This document shows, one piece after another, positions 13,672 to 25,338 of a stretch of 64,000 nucleotides of DNA. The translations under genes and the position numbers were made by a program. Under the pieces are notes generated by a model. That model did not search any database, was not told the origin of the DNA, and worked only from the letters and a program-made list of their open reading frames with translations. Position 1 is the first letter of the stretch. Each line of letters begins with the position of its first letter. Source of the stretch: Endocalyx cinctus (Eukaryota > Ascomycota > Sordariomycetes > Amphisphaeriales > Apiosporaceae); NCBI GenBank assembly GCA_001600455.1, contig BCKC01000003.1, positions 2,580,315 through 2,644,314 of the forward strand. Direction: 5' to 3'.

Positions 13672-15054
13672 TTATCGGTGCACGTGAGCGTAATCGGCCG
13701 GGTTGTAACTATACCCGTGCTTCTGCTGCTGCTGGTATTGCTGCTGATCCTTATGCAGATGCAACGGCGGAGGGTGCAACGACCTGTGCTCCTCCATCGT
13801 CTCGGCGTGCGTCGGTAACTCGGCGGCGAACCCCTTCGGATCTAAACCCGGAGAAGTCTTAGGCGGGAGCGCGGAACCCGGATCCGACGCGTACGAGGTC
13901 GGTCGCGAGCTCTGGCTGCGCAAGGAAGGGCTCTGCCACCCGCCGCCCAGGCTGTACCGGTTGAGGTCCGGGGACGGTTGTGATGCTGTCGTCGTCGGCG
14001 AGTACGCTCGGGACTGGTGCTGGGATAGCTGCTGCTGCTGAGGCGACGGCTGCGGATGGTAGAAATCGCCCGGTAGTTCCATGATCTGCGCCTGCGGCGG
14101 GGAGTTTACGTCGGTCGGTAATTCGGCGCACTGCGGTTGATCCATCTTAGCGTCCGCCGTCTGCGGTTGGAAGTATTGTTGCTGTTGCTGCTGCTGCTGC
14201 TGCTGTTGTAATTGGTGCTGCTGTTGCCAATGCGCCGGGTATCCCTGGGACCCGGACGTGCCGGGTCTGCTCATCATCGATATGGGCCTCGGGACTTCGT
14301 ACGGGATCGACGGGGACATGGGCGGTTGTGGCTGCTGGTGCGGAGTACGGGGCGAGGCGGGCGATAGCAGGGGCGAGATTATCCCGGGGCTGGGAGAGGA
14401 GGCGGCGGCGGCAGCGGCGGCGGCTCCTCCCAATCCGCCCGTGTACGTCCTATCGTTCGGGTTAAAAGTCCTCATCTTGCCGTCCTCGATCATCGCCCTT
14501 AACACGCCGGCGTCGAGCAGCTCGGCCTTCTTGATGATCCTCTGAACCATCTCCTTGCTCGCGGCCTTCATCTGCGATTTCACCATACCCACCATGGTGA
14601 TGTTGCAGCGGATGTCGATATCCTCGCGTAGGTACAGGCCGTCCTTGGGCACGCCCAGCTCCGCCATGCCCATCTCTGGGATATCCGGCGGCTCGATGCC
14701 CGGCTGGTTCCCGGCGATCCGGTACTTGTTCCTGAGGTCGACGCTCATAGGGGCGTACACGTGCGTCTGCACGCCCCAAGGTAGGTTGTGGAAGCATGTG
14801 TTAAAGACAATCTTGCTGGAACCCAGCTTGCCCATGCCTGGAACGAGTTGCAACCGCTCGGTGATCTCATACCAGGTCGAGAAATACTCGTCGGCGGCGG
14901 CGTTGCGGGGCGCTTTTATCTGCTTGTACGAGAGCACAAGCGGGTTTAAGGTGATAACCTCACCATGGCTGTGTAGGATGTCGATGGCGAGTTGGCGGGG
15001 TATGAAACCGGGGATCGGCGTTATGATGGTATAAAGCTCTTTTTTGCGTAGCAT
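13672..15054 (-). CDS. DUF7053 family protein with polyglutamine tail
   Basis: A single exon of 460 aa. Residues 1-190 resemble the fungal DUF7053 domain: an N-terminal TIITPIPGFIPRQLAIDILH, then LNPLVLSYKQIKAP, TWYEITERLQLVPG, LPWGVQTHVYAPM, and GLYLREDIDIRCNITMVGMV followed by an amphipathic helix. The family has a START-like look in my recollection, with no established function. Residues about 210-460 are disordered, rich in Pro, Ser, Ala and Gln, with an interrupted polyQ tract near residues 280-300 and further Q clusters later. The coding strand is strongly GC-rich, unlike the flanks. The start is the first Met and fits the domain N-terminus directly. It is convergent with the 501-aa gene. 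Confidence 0.85.
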   Translation of the reverse strand: MLRKKELYTIITPIPGFIPRQLAIDILHSHGEVITLNPLVLSYKQIKAPRNAAADEYFSTWYEITERLQLVPGMGKLGSSKIVFNTCFHNLPWGVQTHVYAPMSVDLRNKYRIAGNQPGIEPPDIPEMGMAELGVPKDGLYLREDIDIRCNITMVGMVKSQMKAASKEMVQRIIKKAELLDAGVLRAMIEDGKMRTFNPNDRTYTGGLGGAAAAAAAASSPSPGIISPLLSPASPRTPHQQPQPPMSPSIPYEVPRPISMMSRPGTSGSQGYPAHWQQQHQLQQQQQQQQQQQYFQPQTADAKMDQPQCAELPTDVNSPPQAQIMELPGDFYHPQPSPQQQQLSQHQSRAYSPTTTASQPSPDLNRYSLGGGWQSPSLRSQSSRPTSYASDPGSALPPKTSPGLDPKGFAAELPTHAETMEEHRSLHPPPLHLHKDQQQYQQQQKHGYSYNPADYAHVHR

Positions 15055-17571
15055 GTTTCTGTCGTCAAGTTATATATTGTAAAGCGAAATTGATTATTAT
15101 ATTAATATATTGAAATTAAATGATGTTGATCGGATTATTCTCAAATGGTTTCTCTGCCATGCACACAAACAAACAATCAATCAATCAACCAACCAAGCAA
15201 GCATATGCAAGAAGGAAGAAAATTAAATTGGAGAAGAGGTTGGGCGGTTAATGAAGTACAGTAGGTTAGAAGTGAACGGGCTTCTGTCCGCACCGTACTT
15301 TTCTTGCGTCTCTTAAGTTGGTAATTTGTCTTACACTATTATCTCTTGGGGGGTGGTATCCCGCGCCCTCCCTACGTTATATGTAAGACGAAACAGATTG
15401 GTTTAAACGGTCACCGTGATATAATTAGCTTTGGTTGGGTTTACATACGGACACACTTGGCGTGAGAACGGTGATGCAACCTTGAGTGGACGGTGATAGG
15501 ACCGACGGTCTCGTGGCTACAACTAGAGCCGTTGGTCACTACAGACTACGCCACGCCACTACCGCGAACCTAACGACCGGCTCGAATACTTTCCATACTG
15601 GTAGAAGCGCTAAAATGAAATACACGTCGGACCCTGAAGGAGTCTATATGTAGGGGAGAGAGAGGCAGGGAAGCAGAGAAGCAGGCAGGGTAAGGAGGGT
15701 CAGCTCTCCCCGACAGAGAGGAACAAGATCCACTGCGAAAAAGTGATCCCTGCTACCGTATTCAGGTATACACTACATCCATGGATATGTACAGTACTGT
15801 AAAAATGCTAGACGTCAGCATTAAGGCTGAGACCAGCATGTGGGGTTCATAGATTTATTTTCCTTCTTGTATTATTCGTGATAATAAAAAGAAAATAGAT
15901 GAAAATTAGTTAGATAACACATGAAAATTTGAGGAAGATGAGTTATGCAATTGTAAGTGAGTTTAATAGACAGATGGTCTTTTGTCCCCATGACTCGGCA
16001 GCTATCATGATGTAAAGTTTGCGCCTCTAAAACAAGGGATCGCCTAGGAGACACTCCTCAATTTTTGAACCCATGAGTACCAAGGCCCCCAACCCCTTCC
16101 AAGCAATTTGCCAAGAAAAAAAAAGGAAGAAAGAAAAAAAAAAAATAGAAAAAGGAAGAGATAAAAGAAATGGCGTCAGCAAAAATCAATGACTCGAAAT
16201 GGAACAGATATTCGTTCTATGGTGAGAAAAAATAACCGATCAGATCTATAGCAGAACAGATTAAGAGAAATTTACATTTTATAATTAGTGGTCATTTATA
16301 CATTTAATAGGTCAGTCGAGAATCCTTTGGTTTTACAGTGCAGTACTGCTATAAGTACGTTGTAAAGTACCTAAGTCCATACGTTGTACCAACTGTAAAA
16401 ATGACGCAAGCCCCCTCTGTAATTACCTGTAGTGTACCACCGAACACGTGGAAATCGGGAAATCGGGAAATCCCCAGATGATTATCCGCCAAAACTAAGT
16501 ATTTAAGTACTCTGTTTGAGATAGAGGTACCTAATCAGCTAATCTACTCCCTAATCTACCTAAAGCTACGCTGCTTTAGAGACGATCCATAACCTGTGAA
16601 CTTTGGCCTGCCGATCTTTTCGAGCTCTACACGTTATTTTACATGTATGCTAGAGACTTTCATCCGTAAATAACTTTCATCACAATAAATGGTCATTCGT
16701 TATAAAACGTTTTATTACGTTGGTTAAAAATCCATTCACAGCTTGTGGTTGAATAACGAGCCTCTCTGCCCCTCAAACCTGCAAGAAAACCGATGGGATG
16801 AAAATTAGGCACTCCAAATGCTCCGAAATCAACGGTAAATGTCAGCGTAGGCGAAGGACGTATCAAGACCAGAAGCATCCAGGTAAGAAATGCCTCAAGG
16901 TTAGAAAAACCTATTGAGTCTTCTTAGCTTTGACTTATTTCGCCCGGATATGTTCATCCCGACAAACTTATGCCAGGCCAGGAGTTAATCAAGTCTACCC
17001 TAGCAGTAAGCGCGGGAAAACGCCGACGACATGCAATAAGGTGTCGACCTGTGCTTTCTGCTCCGGAAGAACGACAAGATGGGTGGAGATAACCTTTGAA
17101 TTTCATAGACTATTGCGTGGATTATAGCAGACGCCGATCTCTACGCCACTCCCTCAATTTATTCAGAGCTCAGGAAACTCTCTGTAGCGCACCAGCTATA
17201 ATATTGGTATATCCCCGTGCATCTTCTCGTAATGATTCATTATAAATGCTCCGTGCTCTTTGCTATGTAACTTCTGCCTAGTTATTTTCTCTCCCTTTCT
17301 TTGCTTCCACTTTGTATTACATTCTTAATATATAAATTTCTATGAAATGGGCTCCTACGAAATATTACTCTATACAGAGTAAACCTTGCCTCTCCCCTTT
17401 CGGGATGCTATCTAACCGTCATCATGCTTATGTTTTCTCATCCCAACCAATAAAGAAACTTGCGATCTTCGCACGGCGTTGAGGGTTTTTAATGTAGTGG
17501 TTTGGATCTTTTCAGCGATATGTTCTCCGAACTCGATGATGGTGACATCACTCCACTCCCTCACGCCGTAG
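15055..17571. other. Intergenic region, no gene seen
   Basis: It contains the promoter side of the DUF7053 gene. A purine-rich A/G tract lies at about 16110-16170. Short frames near 16700 and 16930 have no recognisable features. Otherwise this is AT-rich spacer. Confidence 0.5.
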
Positions 17572-18177
17572 AGGCCACGCTCCAAGAGTCGCGAAGCCGA
17601 GTGGGAGGGTTTCTCGCGGGAAAGATTTGAGAAGCTCTTGTTCATATCAAGTGCCGAGAAGAATTCCTTGACAGGGAGGATCCATGTAATAAAGACGATA
17701 AAGACAGGACGCATTGAGAGAAACTCTGGGAAGCAGAAGCATGGCATATTACAAAACCTATGAACAGCACAATAGCGAAGCCCGGACATACTGTGAACAA
17801 CCGGTTTGAATCTTAGGGACTTAGCTACGAATCTTCCCAACCAACCCCAAATATGGCAAGATATACTCCAAAAAGCAGCCGATGCCACGTGGGAAGTCAA
17901 CCATGCCGGCGTCCTCAACCTAGATGCTCGGCCAGACAGCATGCTGGTGACCGAGGTGGATGGCAGTAACAATATATTTCAGCCCTTCCTACTCGACTTT
18001 GCGTTATCCGCGGTCAAATCACAACCTGAGAGAACAGATCGTGTAGATGATGTAGATGTAGATGTATTACGTTTCCATATTTCGTCTTACAAGAATCCAG
18101 CGGCGATCTCTTTCGTCATAACTAATATAATCAAGAGAGACACAGGGCATAAGCTGAAATTTACCTATAAGGAGTAG
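17572..18177 (+). pseudogene. Decayed protein-kinase-like gene fragment
   Basis: A plus-strand frame reads SLRDLA-like NLRDLATNLP, then HAGVLNLDARPDSMLV and FLLDFALS. These correspond in order to the kinase-fold catalytic loop (HxGVLxxDxRPxNxLV) and the metal-binding DF(G) segment, as in a broad group of fungal kinase-like proteins. The same frame upstream is broken by three stops within 12 codons (TGA 17761, TAG 17773, TGA 17794) and bounded by TAG at 17569. All three stops could arise by C-to-T change. The usual Asn after RPD is Ser, and the terminal part matches nothing. No ATP-binding lobe is recognisable. I infer a relic, possibly hit by repeat-induced point mutation; chance resemblance is not excluded. 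Confidence 0.42.
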
Positions 18178-19889
18178 AAATAAAGATTATAGTTCTGTTT
18201 TCCCAGGCTATAAAATTCCATATTACCGTTTTCACCGAGATCCGTTTCTTCATTCGACACATACATGTGTGTTTGTGGTAGTACATAAATATAACTCTGA
18301 TCGTGATATTTGACTAATACAAGACTAAGCCGACGCGGATCAAAAGCGGCGGATAGGCGATGCCTTATCTGTCGTGAAACAGAAACAATGCATATACATA
18401 TATGTACTGTGCAAACAATCCATAATCAGGCAGCCCAGAGGGTGAGAATTGTAAGACCCCTCCCCGCCTTAGATCGCCAACGTCAGCAACTCACGTAGCC
18501 GTTCTCATCAGTCGCACTCTTGATTTTAAGTTATATGTGCATTTGATATGGGGAAATATGGAGTTCCAGACCGTTAACGGCATCTTACGTCCCGTGACTG
18601 CGGTCCTGCTCTATTCCATAAACGATAATGAAGAAGGGTTCATCTAGTGGCATAGATAATCGAGGCGAAGTTAATCTTTCTTTAGCTTTAACTATGCCAC
18701 CGGGGCCATATATTCCGATATCTTAGCTGAAAGCTTTTACTTTTTTTTTTTTTTTTTTTTTATCTATTTATTTTTGGGTGATGGTTCGGCCCGGTCAGTG
18801 TTCGGCGATTTTACTCCCAATACTTCAGCCCCCAGCCCAGCTCACCGTCGAGTAAGCGAGAGCTTACGGAACTACACTATCAAGAAAGTCTAGCTCCGCG
18901 AGACTATTCACGTTGCTTTAGATATTTGGAAAGGGGTATTGTAGGGGTTGAATCATCCCTCCCCCCTCCCTGTTTGAAGCATCGAAGCTTTCTTTCAAAT
19001 GTGGAACGGCACGATGAATTGGGTTGTCTGGCCGTACAGATCGAGTATTTATCTGAGCACTTAGAAAGTTAATATGAAGATGGAGGTTGGCCAGCCCTTC
19101 TCCCCCTGCTGACTTTTATCTTACATAGCTCTAGAACTAGGCGAGTGAATTTTCACCGCGACTCGTGTGGTCTATTAGCCTATTAAAAAAACGTGCCGAG
19201 ATGCAGAATAGTAAGTCGGGTCGCCGCAGTCAGTATGGTCAAAGCTCCTGCATATTTCCAGAGCCTCTACTGTATATGTCTCTGAAAATACCGGTCAGAG
19301 TTATTAGAAGTTACATGTGCCATGTAATTGAGATCGATCTCTTCGGCGGTTCACTTGAAGCAAAATGGCGTGGAGAAGTAAAAAAGAGAAAAAAAAAAAG
19401 AGTGACTCGGTATATCAAGAATTACTCCTGGCTATTGAAATAGCTTAGAGCTCTGGATTGGTTCCATTCCGTTTAGTCTTATGCTGTTATAGATCATGGT
19501 CGCCTATACGCTACAATTCAGTGGCATGATGACTGGGAAGAACGGGTGAATCTTGTCAGGGGCGGAACTAGGTGAGCATAGATTCTTGCCATGCGAATCA
19601 ATATGTGGGCTGCAAGCAAAACAAATGTTTTCTTTTTTTGAACGAGTTAAATTATTGACTATTTATGGACTCAGGAACAGTTGGTTATTTAACACAAACT
19701 GATCAGGTCATGGTTCCGGATAAACGACTAGACTATATACAAGGTGATATGCATGATACTGCTTTCCCCGAACGCCTCTGGAACCAATAACAAAGGGAAA
19801 AATCTCTCCTGGGGTATGTTTTTGCTTCTTATTCATAGAAAGCGTGAAATGATGTCAAACCGCTTTCTTCCTTTTTTAGGGGTGGAATT
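18178..19889. other. Intergenic region, no gene seen
   Basis: Nothing protein-like or RNA-like was recognised. It contains a run of 21 T at 18741-18761. The right part is the 3' flank of the small minus-strand gene that follows. Confidence 0.5.
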
Positions 19890-20298
19890 TTACTTGGACC
19901 AACCCAAGAAGTTGAGAAGGTTGTTTCGAGGGTCACCATATGACTCCACTTGCAATTGATGCTTCCTCGCGGCCTCTACCTCGATGGTGTTTTGTTGGGA
20001 GAAGATCTTGTCGAAATCTCCAGATTCTCGACTTAGTTGCGAGTGGATGTATGTGCACACTGCCGTGACTGCTCCGACGGTGACCAATATCGGGAATGCT
20101 CTGGAAGATAAAAAGTCAGCGAGTTATCCACATATAGTATACATATATATTGAAACCACTTATGGGCTTTGCTGGAATCTGTGGCTCTTACCTTGCAATA
20201 CCGAGATTCTGTACGGCGGGCACATGATGCGGGTGCATGTTTCCTGCGGCTACCCGCATTTGCATGGTAGGACGGAAGGGCGCTCGTTGAGATGGCAT
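19890..20298 (-). CDS. Small single-pass membrane protein, 105 aa, function unknown
   Basis: Two exons (20298-20192 and 20100-19890, read on the minus strand) give 105 aa. The intron has canonical GTAAGA and CAG ends and preserves phase. The N-terminus is basic and free of acidic residues (first 36 residues, with Arg, His, Pro and Met). One hydrophobic span follows (AFPILVTVGAVTAVCTYI, about residues 37-54). A hydrophilic tail then has QQNTIEVEAARKHQLQVESY and ends GDPRNNLLNFLGWSK. The layout resembles small inner-membrane proteins of mitochondria, but I cannot name the family. Absence of acids before the helix suits mitochondrial targeting, as an inference. The compact well-formed intron and strongly patterned C-terminus argue for a true gene. 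Confidence 0.72.
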
Positions 20299-21591
20299 GA
20301 TGATAATGGTGAAGTTTGGGTTGATTAAGTTGATATATGATATATTATTGGGTGGATGAAGCTATAAGACGGATGCTTAAGGGGTGACGAGATGTTGTGA
20401 AATATGTATGTGGATGTATAGAAGTCGGTATATTGGTTTGATGATGTGTTTGAAACCGTGGATGAGATACACAAAAATATTTCCACGGGAACTGGCATTT
20501 TGGAGGCAAATATAAATTCATTTCTGATCACTATGATATGTCTACTTACCTACGCTATTTTTCCACTTTGGTCGTTTTTTTCTTCTTCCTTTCATTACGT
20601 GGAATGATTCTTTTCGTATACACATGTCATCTTTCACGATAGTTATTGTTTGGTGGTGTGACATTTCCCCTGTCCGGACTGCTCCGATAGCAATTGGGGA
20701 ATTAGTTATCCCATGATCTAAGTCGAATATGGTTTAGTTCGTAATATGCCATCGTGCAACGGTGAGAAATATGGACCGACAACAAAATAATTTCATCCTC
20801 TTAAATTTATCGGGTTGGAAATTAACGGAACGAGATCCTTTCGAAATTACCTGAACTTCGTAGCCTAACTTGCCAATACGTCTTTCAATCAGCTGATTAG
20901 ATTTGTTAGTTTGTTATCCCCCGACTTATTCTCGTCATTGTGATCCTTCCCCAACCTGTCAAAACCCCAAACAGTGGTATAAGGCTCACTCAGCTGAAAG
21001 CGTATGATTTGCTCTATTTTTACTCCGTACTCCCCAGTATTATTGCCCGTGATATAAATCAATCGATCCTTTTTAAGCATAAGAAGAGCAAGCGCCGTTC
21101 ACCGACGGCGTTCGTCTCCGAGTTTTCATTACAGAAATTCTCCGCCCTCCTCAATCATAGACACGCATACACTTGCTTACTTACTTACGACTTACAACTG
21201 ATCGGGTCTCAGGAATAATTTTCCACCCCACCCACCTTAAGATAATCTACTCCATTCCATTCCATTAAAATCATAATATTTCTTGAAGGATCGTTTGTGC
21301 ACAACATACGGAGAATATCCTCGGTGTTGAGTTGTTAAATTTGTATGAAATAATAAACTTCGGACCAGCGGAATATTTTGATTTAGGTATGCTTAGCAAG
21401 GACCAACGACAACTCCTATCTACAGATCTCCATCATGTTTCTTTCATATTTTGTTTTAGTTAGCAACCGAATATCTTCCTTTTTTTTTTTAATCTTTCCC
21501 TCGAATCCATTTGTGTCTATTCATGTGATCCAATTCTCGTCGATTTTGAAAAGATGCGTATGTACCCCATCCACCAAATGTGAAAATTCCT
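20299..21591. other. Intergenic region, no gene seen
   Basis: It holds the promoter of the small membrane protein on the left and the 3' flank of the expansin-like gene on the right. Repeated TTACTTAC-type simple sequence occurs near 21178. No coding signal was found. Confidence 0.5.
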
Positions 21592-22481
21592 TTAGAAATT
21601 CGACGTCGCCGTAACCTGCGCGTCCGACTCGACGACCACGTTGCTCACGACGATCTTGCTTCCGGAAGTGCTGCTCGTGACGCGGACGGAGACCTCGGAG
21701 GTGCCGAAGCCGCTCGCGTTCTCGAAGAAGTTGTAATCCTCGCGCGTCGTCGACTGCCAGGTCGATCCGCCGTCGGTGCTGACCTCGAGCGAGGCGACCG
21801 GCTCGTTCGCGTTCACCACCTGCATCGAGAACCAGTACTGCGACGAGCCCGACTTGGCGTGGAGCACCAGCGGCGTCGTGATGCCGCACTCGACGAAGGT
21901 ATACGACGTAGAGATCGGGTCGCTGGACGAGGGGGAGAGCGCGTCGAAGGCGTCGGTGAAGAGGTCGAGATGGCCTTCGTCGCACTCCGGACACTCGTCG
22001 ACTACCTGTAGTACGCGAGGGGAGATTTTCAGTCAACGAAAACGATACAACCACGATCTTCCGCACTTTACAGATTATTCTCGATTTTCTTTCACAGAAG
22101 AAAAAAAACACTTGTTCTCCTCATTTTTCATTCAGATTCTCCAATCCTTCCTAGTGAATTAAAATACTAATGAAAGCGAAGTCTTCTTCTGCTTTCCATA
22201 CTTACCATGACTTTTATAGAGTTCCCGTTAGGACCTGTTACCTCGAGACACTGTCCGCAGTGCGCCGACGAATCCCAGGCCGATCCCGAGAAGGCGGTCC
22301 CGTATATACCCGAAGGTAAAGTGTAAGTCGAGAAAGAACACGTTCCACCGCTCAAGTTCCCGCCGTAAAAGGTCGAGGTCCCCGAGACCGAGTCGGCTCT
22401 CGAGGTTAGCGTACCACTAGGCATCGCGAGAGCGCCCGCGGCAGCTAGGAGGGTGAGAGTAGGGTTGAATAATGACAACAT
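21592..22481 (-). CDS. Secreted expansin-like protein
   Basis: Two exons (22481-22206, 22005-21592) with a phase-0 intron of 200 nt encode 229 aa. Residues 1-19 form a signal peptide (LTLLAAAGALA core). The double-psi beta-barrel of the expansin/RlpA type follows: GTSTFYGGNLSGGTCSFSTY, then GTAFSGSAWDSSAHCGQC and, after the intron, VVDECPECDEGHLDLF with the Asp common to the fold. The C-terminal half (about 130-229) is a beta-sandwich like CBM63, with YWFSMQVVNANEPVASLEVS and the STWQSTTREDYNFF segment. Such proteins loosen plant or fungal cell-wall polysaccharide without hydrolysis and act outside the cell. The canonical length is 220-240 aa. Exon 2 is GC-rich. Confidence 0.9.
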
Positions 22482-22612
22482 CTTGGAATATATTTTATTT
22501 ATCTATATTGCGCGGACAAGTGTTTGATTCAACAGCTGGCGGTTTCTAATCCGGGACTGCGTTGAGAGAGCAAGAAGAAGTGACAGAATGATTCTATCAA
22601 GAACTTCATCAA

Positions 22613-22622
22613 ATTATATATA
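22613..22622 (-). promoter_or_regulatory. Probable TATA box of the expansin-like gene
   Basis: TATATATAAT on the minus strand lies about 130 nt upstream of the start codon, inside an otherwise mixed sequence. Position and match are plausible for a fungal TATA element; no transcript data are available. Confidence 0.4.
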
Positions 22623-23630
22623 CAGCAACCAATACTGGACTCGATTGCTTCTCAAAAAGCAACTCCACCACTCGTCCCTCTCATCCCCATCACCTCACTA
22701 GGACCTCCATAGCTATCGGATGATCGTCCAATGCCTATGTACAACGTGGGGATATCTTGAGATGGAGGTAATGAAATACAAGCATACCCCAGTTCTGGAA
22801 GGATTCGAGACTTAAAAATTTAAGAGCAAATACATTTACATATGAAGATTTCCACCAAGGAAAGTTCACAGTTTATTTTTGTAATGAACGAAAGAAAAAA
22901 TTATCCCGTAATAAATTACTTTACTTTCCCGCGGGACACGGATGCAGGGGTATTTTGTGGGAATCATTTATACGAGATATTTCAATCCCTTGCTGTTCAG
23001 TTTTCTATGTGAAACATACATACATAATGGCGCGTGTGGGAGAAATGAATAAATAAGTCTTAATTCCACATCGTTTCATAGATATATAATTGTCTCTGAT
23101 GCTGACATCACGTCGTCGCTGATCGCGTCCTGTTCCTTATCGGGTTCATACATGGGATCCATATCTTGAAAATATAAGGCTCACTAGCTGATGGGTACCG
23201 GGAGACGGTAGGGCGATCTATCTCGTATTTATCACCAGTTGGTTCGCTTTTTCTCACCACGTGAAATAGATCTGGACTCTCGAAGACTTCTTATTTAGTG
23301 TCTATACCCACCGCCCTTGAGTTCAGCTCACTCCTCTCGTAGGAATAGGCATGGAAGTATTGCTGACGGGTTTCTAGATGTCGCAATAATTCCCTTAGTG
23401 AGGGTTAGGTCTAATTAAGTGATTAGCGAGCTCCTGAGGTTCAGATATCGGTATATAAATTAAAAGATGGAAGGAAACGTCTGTAGAAACGGAAGTGCAA
23501 ACTTCATGATAGCCAGAAGCGCCAACATCACGATGAAATAATATGGTTGGTGAAAACGTCGACTTATACCACGAAGACCATTCTATTCACTATTTAATGC
23601 CATTAATCGTGTACAGCAAAAAATAACTCT
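22623..23630. other. Intergenic region, no gene seen
   Basis: Upstream sequence of the expansin-like gene and 3' flank of the next minus-strand gene. AT-rich, with no coding or RNA feature recognised. Confidence 0.5.
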
Positions 23631-25338
23631 TCATTCATTGACATCCCTATATATCGGTATACCCCTCATGTTCAAGGTATCCATCTCAATCACACGACTT
23701 CTCTCGGGAGCCGTGTGTTCCTCAACCGCCGCTACCTGCTTATTATCATTACGATTGCTATTAATGTCACCCCTGCCTCTACTACGGCTGCGTCCTCCCA
23801 GCGTCGTTAAGCTCCAGTTATCGGGCGTCGGCGGCGGCGGCGGCGACGGTGAATCGAATATCTGAATGAACGGCTCTGTCCTTCTCGGCGAAAAGGCATC
23901 GTTGCCGCCAATATTGTGGCGATTCGCCCTTGGATATGACGAGGGTAACGATAAGTTGTTTTTGTTCTTCTCGTCACCCCAACCGCGACGGAGATGCTTA
24001 TAGAGGCGAGGAAAGAATGGGAAGCAAGCAACCCATATTATTGTTGTTAATTCGCCCTCTCTATATTATTACAAGAGCGTGAGTGGACAGTATTATTAGT
24101 TTTCTGTCTTTCTCGAAGAATAAGAGATAATATATGGTGAATCAGGACTAGTAATACTCACGTCCATGAGCTGACCTCTTCGATCGCGTACGTCAGATCA
24201 GGTTCTTGGTAAGAGTGAATACTGAAAGAGAGGCGGATGATACCGGTGACATTTGCGCTGGGTAGATTTTATTAATCAGCAAGATGAGAAGAGGAAAATA
24301 GCTAGGAACTAAATGAATCAAAACCTAGGATCATGAAGAGGGATCAGTTAACGAGGAACGGGTCGTACAAAATACCAACGGTAAACGCGGCGCCGGCGCC
24401 GATCTTGGCTCGGAACGGCAGCTGCAGCTTCGAAACGGCGACGAGGGGGATGAGGAGGATGGTCAGGTCGGAGACGACATTGAGGCCGCTGATGGTGATG
24501 ACGGCGGCGGCGTTGTCGATGCAGCGGCCCGGTAAGTTCATCATCCAGATCTTCTCGCGAGGCACGCAGGCGAAGACGAAGCTGAAGACGATGGCGACGT
24601 AAAAGATCAGGTTGACCCAGATCGAGACCCGCACCACCCGCGACCCGACGCTGTCCCGCCGGTGCTGGAAGAAGGTCGCGTCGATGTGCCGCAGCACCGG
24701 ATACTTGGCGAAGAACATGCTAGGCGCGTAGAGGATGCGGAGGACGTTGGCGAACTATATTTGGCTCGTCCCCAATTCCGCCGGAGTGGGAATATGGTTA
24801 GCAAGTAATACATAACGGGTGCTGTGTATATAGAGGGTGAGAGAGAACCTTGTCGGCATATCCAGGGTGGATGCATAGACAATTAGATAGACAGAATCAC
24901 TTACGTAAAGGATTTTCTCCAGATTCGCTTCGTTGAGTTCCCGTTCGTGGCGTCCTAGCCCGTACCCATTTGCGATCAGTTTTACGGCTCCGAACGCGCT
25001 CAGGGTCGCCTATCAGAATGTATCTATTAGTTGAGCCCCTTCTCCCCTCACATACGTTCAAGCGAGACGGAGTGATTGTCATACAAGAGATACCATAAGT
25101 GAATCTGTCAGATTATCGCCAGTAAGTATTAGTTCATTGACTCCACACTTCTATGTTCACTGACGCAAGGAACGATGAAAAGGGGAAAATTACAATCGGT
25201 GAGGTCCCATTGCTTCATGATGACAGCTCGTGTGTAGGTGCGTAGGATGATAGGTATAGTGGACAACGACAGTACCACGGCCAACCCGACGATCTCCTCT
25301 GTTCGAAAAGGAAACTTTTCATATTCTAACGTCGACAT
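23631..25338 (-). CDS. Pth11-like integral membrane protein with fungal rhodopsin domain
   Basis: Five exons on the minus strand (25338-25165, 25009-24905, 24754-24369, 24257-24162, 24060-23631) are phase-consistent and give 396 aa. Seven hydrophobic spans are visible. The first is EIVGLAVVLSLSTIPIIL, followed by RTYTRAVIMKQWDLTD, the family's arginine-rich loop and acidic cap. The second span ends at the diagnostic YGLGRHE. Later spans include VSIWVNLIFYVAIVFSFVFA and a VVSDLTILLIPLVAVSKLQL segment. The conserved P-x-x-x-WxxxE region appears as DLTYAIEEVSSWT-TEGELT. The tail of about 140 aa is cytoplasmic, disordered, with PSPPPPPTP and Arg/Ser-rich stretches. There is no CFEM domain. Relatives sense surface or nutrient cues. 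The exon 1 donor (GTCAGT) was chosen because direct joining restores the expected helix spacing. Confidence 0.82.

Noticed and set aside
17412..17972. 186-aa minus-strand frame
   Set aside because: No recognisable motifs; it lies antisense to the kinase-like segment, which has ordered motifs on the plus strand.
21521..22111. 196-aa minus-strand frame over the expansin-like gene
   Set aside because: Arg-rich out-of-frame shadow that runs through the intron; the expansin frame has domain evidence.
25010..25164. Extra exon in the Pth11-like gene (frame with MTITPSRLN)
   Set aside because: Skipping it gives the normal spacing from the acidic cap to YGLGRH; including it adds a non-hydrophobic insert in a membrane helix.
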